Part shown: positions 57,458-64,000 of the stretch, piece after piece
Position numbering within the stretch: the stretch's first letter is position 1
Layout: each line of letters starts with the position of its first letter
Assembly: GCA_963733945.1 (NCBI GenBank)
Contig: CAVTFD010000041.1
Location: 17,225-81,224 of the forward strand
Direction: 5' to 3'
Origin: AP-15 sp963733945
GTDB lineage: Bacteria > Pseudomonadota > Alphaproteobacteria > ATCC43930 > CGMCC-115725
Length of the DNA: 64,000 nt
The notes under the pieces: model-generated
Databases searched by the model: none
What the model was told of the DNA's origin: nothing
Seen by the model: only the letters and a program-made list of their open reading frames with translations
Translations under genes and position numbers: made by a program

Positions 57458-57623
57458 GCGGAGTGGAGCCGCCTCGGCCGTTGGCGCGCAATCCCACCGT
57501 GGCCCGCCGTAGCAGGTGGGCGCCACGTGTCGAAGCCACGACTCCGACAGAGATAGCTCCCAAGAGGTAGGTATCGGCCCCGGGGTAACATGCGGCCTGA
57601 CGTACCGCGCAGCCCCACCCCGC
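57458..57623 (-). ncRNA. ssrS: 6S RNA
   Basis: The 6S RNA binds RNA polymerase-sigma70 holoenzyme in stationary phase. The expected position directly downstream of zapA is occupied by a non-coding stretch whose ends form a 12-bp closing stem: GCGGGGTGGGGC (57623-57612) with GCTCCACTCCGC (57469-57458), two G-U pairs. The interior contains CCTCTTGGGAGCTATC and GTGGCTTCGACACGTGGCGC, resembling alphaproteobacterial 6S. About 166 nt; the ends are approximate. Confidence 0.82.
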
Positions 57624-57633
57624 AACGGCAAAG

Positions 57634-57972
57634 CTAGGGGCTCTCCAGCCGCGCCGCAATAGCCTCGATCCGCTGGGCGATGCCGTGGACACTGCTCGCC
57701 GCCGCATCGGCGTCGTCGGCAGCTTCGGTTTCGGCGGAGCGCACACGGCTTTGTTCTTGCTGCAACGCTTCGTTGGCGTCGGACAATTCGTCGGCAATGA
57801 CGAGAGCCGCGAGCAGCAGCAAACGGCCTTCCCCGACCTGGCCGATGCTTTTTGCGAACTCACCGACCCGCGCGTCGACGTATTGCGCGAGCCGCCGAAT
57901 GCGCGGCTCCTGCCCGTCGTCGCAGGTGATCTTGTAAGGGCGGCCGTTGACCGTAACCGCGACTTCACTCAT
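57634..57972 (-). CDS. zapA: Cell division protein ZapA
   Basis: Stabilises FtsZ bundles. 112 residues from ATG 57972: VAVTVNGRPYKITCDDGQEPRIRRLAQYVDARV (in two parts), then a C-terminal helix for dimerisation. Stop lies 11 bp before the 6S RNA. Confidence 0.92.
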   Translation of the reverse strand: MSEVAVTVNGRPYKITCDDGQEPRIRRLAQYVDARVGEFAKSIGQVGEGRLLLLAALVIADELSDANEALQQEQSRVRSAETEAADDADAAASSVHGIAQRIEAIAARLESP

Positions 57973-57973
57973 C

Positions 57974-58180
57974 TCACCCCTCCCCCCCAAGCACCCGGTC
58001 GATCCGGGCGAGAGCGCCATCGACCCGAGCACCGATCTCGCCGGCGGCCGCGCGCAGCTGTGCAATTTCGGCCTCGGGCGCGCGTCGGCCAGTTTTAATC
58101 CCTGCGCCACCGACGCTCGCGGCTTCGAGGCGGGCAACGGCCCGTTCGAGCCGCTCGATCGCCTCGTCGAGCCTGCTCAT
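57974..58180 (-). CDS. DUF4164-like small coiled-coil protein
   Basis: 68 residues, ending 1 bp before zapA, the usual partner gene in alphaproteobacteria. N-terminal heptads RLDEAIERLERAVARLEAA and a second helix AEIAQLRAAAGEIGARVDGALARI. Function unknown; conserved neighbourhood suggests a link with ZapA. Confidence 0.75.
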   Translation of the reverse strand: MSRLDEAIERLERAVARLEAASVGGAGIKTGRRAPEAEIAQLRAAAGEIGARVDGALARIDRVLGGEG

Positions 58181-58188
58181 CGCGTTCG

Positions 58189-59148
58189 TCAGTGAACCCG
58201 TTCGTACTTCTGCAATGAGCGGATGTAATCGGGACGCGGCTTATCCGGGAAGAATTGCGGCCACTGCGTCCACGACACCTCGCCGACATAGAGATCGCCG
58301 CGGCTGTCGACGGTGAGCCCGTGCGGCCCGAGAAACGCGGTCGGCGCGGTTCCCGCATGCATGTCGCCGAAGCGCGACAACAGCTTGCCCTGGTTGTCGA
58401 CGATGCTGACCCGTGGGCCGAGATTCGGACTGTTGCGGTTGACCGGTTGGACCGGCCCGAGCTCGCCGATGTAGCAGACCGGGTGGCGGGCATAATCCAT
58501 GTAGAGACCGCAGGGCCGGTGAAGATTGTTCCACTGAGTCTCGTATTTGCCGTTGCCGTCGAACACCTGGACGCGGTGGTTCTCACGATCGGCGACATAG
58601 ACCCAGCCGTCAGAATCGGTGCAGATGTTGTGCACGATGTTGAACTCGCCGGGGTTGGTGCCGGGTTCGCCCCACGACATCAGCAATTTGCCGGCGGGCG
58701 AATATTTGTGAACTTTGGCGTTGCCGTAACCGTCGGACACATAGATCTCGCCCTTCGGCGACAGCGCGGTGTGGGTGCAGCGGTGAAACGGCTCGCCGCT
58801 CATATAGGGCGCGGGCTTGCCGGGGACGCCGATCTCGAGCAGCACCTTGCCGTCAAGAGAGCATTTGCGGACGAAATGGCCGCCATCGTCGGTCAGGTAG
58901 ATCGAATCGTCCGGCCCCATATGGACGCCGTGGGCGCGCGGGAATTGGCCTTCGCCCCAGGAGCGCAGAAAGTTGCCGTCGCGGTCGAACACCATGACCG
59001 GATGGTCGCCGCGGTTGAAGACATAGACGTTGTCCTTGGCGTCGACGCCAACCGCGCCGACTTCCTTGAACGACCATTTGTCGGGGAGTTTCGCCCAGTC
59101 CTCGATAATCCGATATTTGTAGTCGCCATCGCCAACGATGATCGCCAT
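58189..59148 (-). CDS. NHL-repeat six-bladed propeller protein (first paralog)
   Basis: 319 residues from ATG 59148. NHL blades: VGAVGVDAKDNVYVFNRGDHPVMVFDRDGNFLRSWG and VADRENHRVQVFDGNGKYETQW (each in parts), similar to the lyase domain of peptidylglycine alpha-amidating enzymes. HGVHMGPDDSIYLTDDGGH and conserved His/Asp residues might bind metal. No signal peptide, so cytoplasmic as read. Lies 10 bp downstream of a second copy. Confidence 0.85.
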   Translation of the reverse strand: MAIIVGDGDYKYRIIEDWAKLPDKWSFKEVGAVGVDAKDNVYVFNRGDHPVMVFDRDGNFLRSWGEGQFPRAHGVHMGPDDSIYLTDDGGHFVRKCSLDGKVLLEIGVPGKPAPYMSGEPFHRCTHTALSPKGEIYVSDGYGNAKVHKYSPAGKLLMSWGEPGTNPGEFNIVHNICTDSDGWVYVADRENHRVQVFDGNGKYETQWNNLHRPCGLYMDYARHPVCYIGELGPVQPVNRNSPNLGPRVSIVDNQGKLLSRFGDMHAGTAPTAFLGPHGLTVDSRGDLYVGEVSWTQWPQFFPDKPRPDYIRSLQKYERVH

Positions 59149-59158
59149 GCCATTCTCC

Positions 59159-60109
59159 TCAATGGACGCGTTCGTATTTTTGCAGGGCCCGTAACCCTGG
59201 CGGATGCGGCTCTCCCGGGAACAGCCCGGGCCACAAGGTCCAGCACACCTCACCGACATAGAGATCGCCGCGCGAGTCGACCGCGAGGCCGTGCGGCCCG
59301 ATAAACGAGGTCGGCGCCGTCCCGGCAAACGGATCGCCGAGCCGCGACAACAGCTTGCCCTGATTGTCGACGATGCTGACCCGCGGACCGAGATTGGCGT
59401 TGAGGCGGTTGACCGAAAGCTCGCCGATATAGCAGACCGGGTGATGCGTGTATGGCATGTAAAGCCCACACGGGCGGTGCAGATTGTTCCACTGCGTCTC
59501 GTATTTGCCGTTGCCGTCGAACACCTGGACCCGGTGATTCTCGCGATCGGCGACATAGACCCAGCCATCGGCGTCAGCGCAGATGTTGTGGACCAGATTG
59601 AACTGGCCGGCATCGCTGCCGGGCTCGCCCCACGACATCAAGAGCTTGCCGTCCGGCGAATATTTGTGGACGCGGGCGTTGCCGTAGCCGTCCGAGACAT
59701 AGACCTCGCCCTTTGGCGATAGCGCTGTATGGGTGCAACGGTTAAACGGCTCGCCGCTGAGATAGGGCGCCGGCGTGCCGGGCACACCCAGCTCCAGCAA
59801 CACCCTGCCGTCTTCGAGCCGACATTTACGCACGAAATGGCCGCCATCGTCGGTCAGATAGATCGAATCGTCGGGCCCCATATGGACGCCATGGGCGCGC
59901 GGGTACTGCCCCTCGCCCCACGACCGCAGGAAATTGCCGTTGCGGTCGAACACCATGATCGGGTGCTCGCCGCGCCCAAAGGCGTAGACATTGTCGTTCT
60001 TGTCGACCCCGACCGCGGCGACCTCCTTAAACGACCAGCCGTCGGGAAGCTTGGCCCAATTTTCCTGGATCTCGTATTTGTACTCACCCTGGCCAACGAT
60101 AATCGCCAT
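59159..60109 (-). CDS. NHL-repeat six-bladed propeller protein (second paralog)
   Basis: 316 residues from ATG 60109, about 80 percent identical by eye to its neighbour (MAIIVGQGEYKYEIQENWAKLP against MAIIVGDGDYKYRIIEDWAKLP, compared in parts). The pair is a tandem duplication in one operon. The copy lacks a short insert (GPVQPVNRNSP region) present in the first. Catalytic role unknown; family members in similar clusters are annotated as alpha-amidating lyase-like. Confidence 0.85.
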   Translation of the reverse strand: MAIIVGQGEYKYEIQENWAKLPDGWSFKEVAAVGVDKNDNVYAFGRGEHPIMVFDRNGNFLRSWGEGQYPRAHGVHMGPDDSIYLTDDGGHFVRKCRLEDGRVLLELGVPGTPAPYLSGEPFNRCTHTALSPKGEVYVSDGYGNARVHKYSPDGKLLMSWGEPGSDAGQFNLVHNICADADGWVYVADRENHRVQVFDGNGKYETQWNNLHRPCGLYMPYTHHPVCYIGELSVNRLNANLGPRVSIVDNQGKLLSRLGDPFAGTAPTSFIGPHGLAVDSRGDLYVGEVCWTLWPGLFPGEPHPPGLRALQKYERVH

Positions 60110-60383
60110 TGCTCGCGTCCCCTCTCGTGCGGTCGATGCGGCCGCGGAAAGCCCGGCTTTGCCGAGGTTAGCGAAGCCATCGCGGTGAAACAATCCTTAC
60201 GACCAGGCCCGGATCGCGCTTGCCCCCGCCCGGGTGGCTCTGCGACCGGGTTCTCGGCACGGCTTTGGCGCTTCGGCCCCGGGCGAGGCGCTTTTCCCGC
60301 ATTTCGGCATTACTGCCGAGGGGGTTGCGCAGGCCGCCCGCTCGCTCCTATAGATTGGCGAAAGCCTTCGGGAGGAGCGGGCC

Positions 60384-61394
60384 ATGACGGTACGGGTAGC
60401 GATCAACGGTTTTGGCCGCATTGGCCGGCTGGTGATGCGGGCGGCTTGCGAGAGCCGGCGCGACGACATCGAAATCGTCGGCATCAACGATCTCGGCCCA
60501 GTCGAAACCAATGCCCATTTGCTGCGCTACGACAGTGTTCACGGTCGCTTTCCGGGCGAAGTCGCCACCGGTGAAGGCTGGATGGACATCGGCCGCGGCA
60601 AGATTACGGTGACCGCCGAGCGCGACCCGGCCAAATTGCCCTGGCGCCGGCTCGGGGTCGATGTGGCGCTCGAATGCACCGGGATCTTTACCAAGCGCGA
60701 GGCAGCCGCCAAGCACCTCGAAGCCGGCGCCAAGCGCGTCATCATCTCGGCCCCGGCCGACGGCGCCGACTTGACCGTCGTGATGGGGGTCAACCACGAC
60801 GATCTGAAGCCCGAACACGAGATCATTTCCAACGCGTCGTGCACGACCAATTGCCTGGCCCCGGTCGCCTATGTGCTCCACAAAGGGATCGGCATCGAAC
60901 GCGGCTATATGACGACGATCCACTCCTATACCGGCGACCAGAACCCGGTCGACACCCTGCATTCGGATCTGCGCCGGGCGCGGGCGGCGGCCCTCTCCTT
61001 GATCCCGACCTCGACCGGCGCGGCCAAGGCGGTCGGGCTGGTATTGCCGGCGCTCAAAGGCAAACTCGATGGCACCGCGATACGGGTGCCGACCGCCAAC
61101 GTGTCGCTGATCGACTTCACATTCGACTCGGCCCGCGAAACCTCCGCCGACGAGGTCAATGCGCTGATGGAAGATGCGGCGAAATCGAACCGGCTCAGGG
61201 GCATCGTCGGCATCAACAAGGCGCCGACGGTCTCGGTCGATTTCAACCACGACCCGCATAGTTCGGTATTCGACGTGACCCAGACCCAGGTGCTCGACAA
61301 GCGCTTTGTTCGCGTCCTGTCGTGGTACGACAACGAATGGGGTTTCTCGAACCGCATGGTCGAGGTCGCCGCCTATTTCGGCGGGCTCGCCTGA
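60384..61394 (+). CDS. gap: Type I glyceraldehyde-3-phosphate dehydrogenase
   Basis: 336 residues. Rossmann start VRVAINGFGRIGRLVMRAA, catalytic Cys153 in SNASCTTNCLAP, catalytic His in TTIHSYTGDQNPVDTLHSDL, and C-terminal WYDNEWGFSNRM. Residue 40 region INDLGPVETNAHLLRYD is of the NAD/erythrose-4-phosphate-DH-like type; the DSVHGRF and DLRRARAA loops fit GAPDH. GGAGGAGCG-type ribosome site precedes ATG 60384. The downstream gene overlaps its end. Confidence 0.95.
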   Translation: MTVRVAINGFGRIGRLVMRAACESRRDDIEIVGINDLGPVETNAHLLRYDSVHGRFPGEVATGEGWMDIGRGKITVTAERDPAKLPWRRLGVDVALECTGIFTKREAAAKHLEAGAKRVIISAPADGADLTVVMGVNHDDLKPEHEIISNASCTTNCLAPVAYVLHKGIGIERGYMTTIHSYTGDQNPVDTLHSDLRRARAAALSLIPTSTGAAKAVGLVLPALKGKLDGTAIRVPTANVSLIDFTFDSARETSADEVNALMEDAAKSNRLRGIVGINKAPTVSVDFNHDPHSSVFDVTQTQVLDKRFVRVLSWYDNEWGFSNRMVEVAAYFGGLA

Positions 61395-61885
61395 CCGAGC
61401 CTGCCGCCCCCGATTGCCGCACGGAGGCAGAGGCGGGGGCTGAAAGGCCGATCCCTCCCGCCGTCATCATCGTCCACTCGCTCGGGCATGCGATCGGCGC
61501 GCTAAAGGCCGGCGCCCGCAGCGGCCGCCCGATCATCCTCTTGAGTGCGCCGGAAGCTGGCGTCTACACCGGCCCCGGTTGGTTTCGGGCGCTGGTCGAG
61601 GCGGTGCGCCAGGCCGTCCCTGACGCCCGCTTCTCGGCCATTCTCGATTGCGGCGACCAGGCCGGCGCCGCACTGGCGGCGATCCGCGCGCAAATCGAGC
61701 GCGTGATCTTCACCGGCCGGGCGGACGTCGCGAGCCGCCTCGCCGATATCGCCCGACAACACGGTGTGCGGCTCGAAACCACTCGTCCGGCCGCAGTGCT
61801 AGACCTCAGCGCCGATTTCTTCGCCACGGCGGAGAGCGTCGAGCAGCGTTGCGCCGATATTCTCGTCGACCAGGCGCGAAATTGA
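61322..61885 (+). CDS. Hypothetical protein overlapping the 3' end of gap
   Basis: The protein-like part starts after the gap stop: PPAVIIVHSLGHAIGALKAGA to the end, alternating strands and helices with GRPIILLSAPEAGVYTGPGWFRAL. No ATG, GTG or TTG lies between 61394 and this segment, so the frame would have to start inside gap (GTG 61322 or ATG 61337), which gives an implausible leader, or its start has been lost to an indel. It is 13 bp before the PEP-mutase-like gene and probably in the same operon. Function unknown. Confidence 0.55.
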   Translation: MVRQRMGFLEPHGRGRRLFRRARLTEPAAPDCRTEAEAGAERPIPPAVIIVHSLGHAIGALKAGARSGRPIILLSAPEAGVYTGPGWFRALVEAVRQAVPDARFSAILDCGDQAGAALAAIRAQIERVIFTGRADVASRLADIARQHGVRLETTRPAAVLDLSADFFATAESVEQRCADILVDQARN

Positions 61886-61898
61886 GGGGGCGACCGAC

Positions 61899-62831
61899 AT
61901 GAGCGAAGAGCCACAGACTAAATCGGCTCGCTTGCAGGAACTGATCCATCGCCGGGACAAGGTTTTGGCGGTCCTCCATCCGCCGACCGCGGCGCATGCC
62001 CGGATCATGGAGAAGGCCGGTTGCGAGGCGTTGTTTGTCGGCACCGGCGGGGTCGTCGGCGCCTATACCGGTCTGGCCGATGTCGGCACCGCGACGATGA
62101 CCGAATGCGTGACGATCGCGGGCTGGATCGCCGAGAGTGTGTCGATCCCGGTGATCATGGACGGCGACACCGGTCACGGCGGGATCATGGCAGTGCGCCG
62201 GATGATACGCGAATGCATCCGCGCCGGCGTTGCCGGAATACGCATCGACGATCAGCCGATCGAAGGCAAGCGCAAGACGCAGAGCGCCGGCGTGGAGGTC
62301 GTGCCGCTCGACCAGGCGATCGCGCGTTACCGTGCAGCGGTCGACATGAAGAACGAGCTAGACCCTAATTTTGTGGTGATGGCGCAGTGCTACGCCCGCG
62401 ACGCCACCGGCGGCACGTTGCAAGACACGATTGCGCGATTACGGGCTTACCGCGAGGAAGCCGGTGTCGACTGGGTGCAGTTCGAATCACCCCATTCGAC
62501 CGGCGAAATCAAAGCGGCGCGCGCGGCGGTGACGGGGCCGTTTTCGTTCATGAAGGGCAAGCTTGGCCGCTATCTCGATCTCGACGAGCATCTGGCGCTC
62601 GGCGTCACCATCGCCTGGTATCCCGGTTTCACCCATAACGTCACCTGGGCGGCGTTGTGGGACTTCATGACCGCATTCCAGACGAGCGGCGTGAAGGCCT
62701 GGGATGCCTTTGTCGAGAGCCGCCGCGACAAGCCCTATCCCACTCCCGAGGCGCCGGAGGATGGCGAAAGCGGAGCAAAGCAGCAGGAGCTCGAGCAACG
62801 CTATTTTTTGTCGGGCGATCGCCGACGATAG
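61899..62831 (+). CDS. Isocitrate lyase/PEP mutase superfamily protein
   Basis: 310-residue TIM barrel. VLAVLHPPTAAHARIMEKAGCEALFVGTGG, VIMDGDTGHGGIMAVRR, and metal/PEP-binding Asp residues in MDGDTGHGG fit the family. The catalytic KKCGH loop of isocitrate and methylisocitrate lyase is replaced by KRKTQSAG, so it is a lyase or mutase of another kind. Substrate not known. Follows the hypothetical gene and precedes an amidohydrolase. Confidence 0.88.
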   Translation: MSEEPQTKSARLQELIHRRDKVLAVLHPPTAAHARIMEKAGCEALFVGTGGVVGAYTGLADVGTATMTECVTIAGWIAESVSIPVIMDGDTGHGGIMAVRRMIRECIRAGVAGIRIDDQPIEGKRKTQSAGVEVVPLDQAIARYRAAVDMKNELDPNFVVMAQCYARDATGGTLQDTIARLRAYREEAGVDWVQFESPHSTGEIKAARAAVTGPFSFMKGKLGRYLDLDEHLALGVTIAWYPGFTHNVTWAALWDFMTAFQTSGVKAWDAFVESRRDKPYPTPEAPEDGESGAKQQELEQRYFLSGDRRR

Positions 62832-62862
62832 ATCTCAAGGTCCATTCGAAGCGAGGTGAGCC

Positions 62863-64000
62863 ATGGCGCGCGACGGTTTCAGGATCTTCAACTCCGACAC
62901 GCATGTCGGCCCGGACGCGCGCATTCTTGCCGGCTATCTGAGCCAATCCGAAAAGGACCGGCTGCAAGACTGGGACGCGTATAAATCCCAGGGCCGCTCC
63001 GGCCAGGTGACTTACACCAAGGGCCAGCGTCGCTATCGCCGCCGGCTAGGGATGGCCGAACCCGACCAAGCACCCAGCGGATACATGGCCGGCTTCACCG
63101 GCGTGAAGCGGTCGCGCGAGCCCTCGCCGCTGGTCGATGCCGACCCCGGGGAGCGCATCAAGGACATGGATCATGAGGGCGTCGATGTGAACCTGACGCT
63201 CCCCTCGGGCTGGTTCGGCACCTGGACGGCCGGCGACGATGTGGTGCTCGAAATGGCGATGTATCGCGCCTATCACCGCTGGATGGCAGATTATTGCGGC
63301 GCCTACCCGAGCCGGCTCGGCGGCGTGATCCTGGCCGGGGCGCGCGATATCGAGGGAGCGCTCGGCGAGATCCGCCGCTGGGGTCAATCCGCTTGGGCCT
63401 GGGGGATAATGGTCTACGCGCCGGTCGGCATGCCGCTCGACCACCCGGCGCTGGAGCCGCTCTACGCCAAAGCCGCCGAGCTCGACCTTGCCGTTGTGCT
63501 TCATACCTTCACGGTGATGCCGCCTTATGCGCCGGGCGGGCAGGATACCTGGGACAATCTGTGGCTGCAGCGCTCAGCCGCCCACCCCTGGTGCGGGATG
63601 CGCAACATGGCGGCGATGATCGGCAGCGGAGTGATGGACCGCTATCCGACCTTGCGGGTGGGCACATTGGAGGCCGGGCACGGCTGGCTGCCGTTCTGGA
63701 TGGCGCGGCTCGACGAGCACGCCGAGACGATCAAAGCCGCACTCCCCGAACTCGATCACAAGCCGAGCGAGTACGTCACCGGCGGGCGTTATTTCCAGAG
63801 CATCGAGATCCCGGAGGGCGCCAGGCTGACCAACGCCGTCATCGATCTGGTCGGCGATCACGTGCTGATGTACGCGTCGGACTATCCGCACGGCGAAAGC
63901 CACTTTCCCGAGTCGGTCTCGCTGGTGGCGGACTGGGTGATGGACAGGGAGCGAAAGCGGAAGCTGCTATGGGACAATGCCACCCGCTTCTACGCACGCG
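62863..64000 (+). CDS. Amidohydrolase family (Amidohydro_2) metal-dependent hydrolase, 3' end outside window
   Basis: Open from ATG 62863 to the window end (about 379 residues seen). TIM-barrel hydrolase/decarboxylase: N-terminal FRIFNSDTHVGPDARI (metal HxH region modified to DTH), VLHTFTV, GTLEAGHGWLPFWMARLDEH and C-terminal YASDYPHGESHFPES with the catalytic Asp. Related to aminocarboxymuconate-semialdehyde decarboxylase-like enzymes. AGGTGAG precedes the start. Part of a small catabolic operon. Confidence 0.88.
   Translation, partial: MARDGFRIFNSDTHVGPDARILAGYLSQSEKDRLQDWDAYKSQGRSGQVTYTKGQRRYRRRLGMAEPDQAPSGYMAGFTGVKRSREPSPLVDADPGERIKDMDHEGVDVNLTLPSGWFGTWTAGDDVVLEMAMYRAYHRWMADYCGAYPSRLGGVILAGARDIEGALGEIRRWGQSAWAWGIMVYAPVGMPLDHPALEPLYAKAAELDLAVVLHTFTVMPPYAPGGQDTWDNLWLQRSAAHPWCGMRNMAAMIGSGVMDRYPTLRVGTLEAGHGWLPFWMARLDEHAETIKAALPELDHKPSEYVTGGRYFQSIEIPEGARLTNAVIDLVGDHVLMYASDYPHGESHFPESVSLVADWVMDRERKRKLLWDNATRFYAR

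Noticed and set aside
57416..57631. A 71-codon minus-strand frame between zapA and the phosphoesterase gene
   Set aside because: It coincides with the 6S RNA, whose closing stem and motifs explain the sequence better.

Overview
The window reads as chromosome of a high-GC alphaproteobacterium, most likely Rhodospirillales-like. This rests on gene order: serC-serA-hisZ-purA; cysE-iscR-cysteine desulfurases-iscA-fdx; chvI-chvG-hprK-rapZ-EIIA-HPr-ptsI with pckA nearby; and glmM-ftsH-tilS-cpoB-pal-tolBARQ-ruvBAC-yebC. The assignment is an inference from synteny and protein families; no rRNA is present.

Layout. 1-12.7 kb holds a lytic transglycosylase (5' end off the window), a GST, small membrane proteins, a SelA-like PLP enzyme, queC, then the serine/histidine/purine biosynthesis genes and an alpha/beta hydrolase. 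12.9-19.6 kb is an Fe-S and sulfur-transfer block: cysE, iscR, two cysteine desulfurases, iscA, a 157-residue protein resembling a shrunken HscA ATPase half-domain, ferredoxin, tenA and mnmA. No iscU, hscB or full hscA is in the block. A CAU-anticodon tRNA gene closes it at 19.65-19.72 kb.

19.7-28 kb is accessory DNA. Downstream of the tRNA lies a 14-blade beta-propeller gene with a YYY-like domain and a terminal hydrophobic segment. It is frameshifted twice and cut by an IS3-family element. Directly beyond the IS is the C-terminal part of a NACHT/STAND-type ATPase lacking its P-loop. The two fragments may be halves of one membrane-anchored propeller-NACHT sensor, or neighbours joined by an IS-mediated deletion. 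Next come 2 kb of tandem repeats that carry copies of the 3' end of ptsI, two nested MITE-like elements, and a MazEF-type toxin-antitoxin pair flanked by about 246-bp direct repeats.

28-34.4 kb, on the minus strand, is a nitrogen-type PTS and envelope-stress regulatory operon. A HugZ-like gene follows, then a restriction-modification cassette (C5 methyltransferase, GIY-YIG nuclease, Vsr) apparently inserted before pckA. 39.7-58.2 kb is mostly minus-strand housekeeping: ThiD, GlmM, FtsH, TilS, the complete Tol-Pal envelope machine, RuvABC, YebC, a YmdB-type phosphoesterase, 6S RNA and ZapA. 58.2-64 kb carries two tandem NHL-propeller paralogs, GAPDH, and a plus-strand run with a PEP mutase/isocitrate-lyase-superfamily enzyme and an amidohydrolase that runs off the window.

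Several conserved genes (second cysteine desulfurase, ptsI twice, the HugZ-like gene twice, pckA) each need removal of single extra bases to read through. This recurring pattern looks more like indel errors in the sequence than independent gene death, so those genes should be treated as probably functional.
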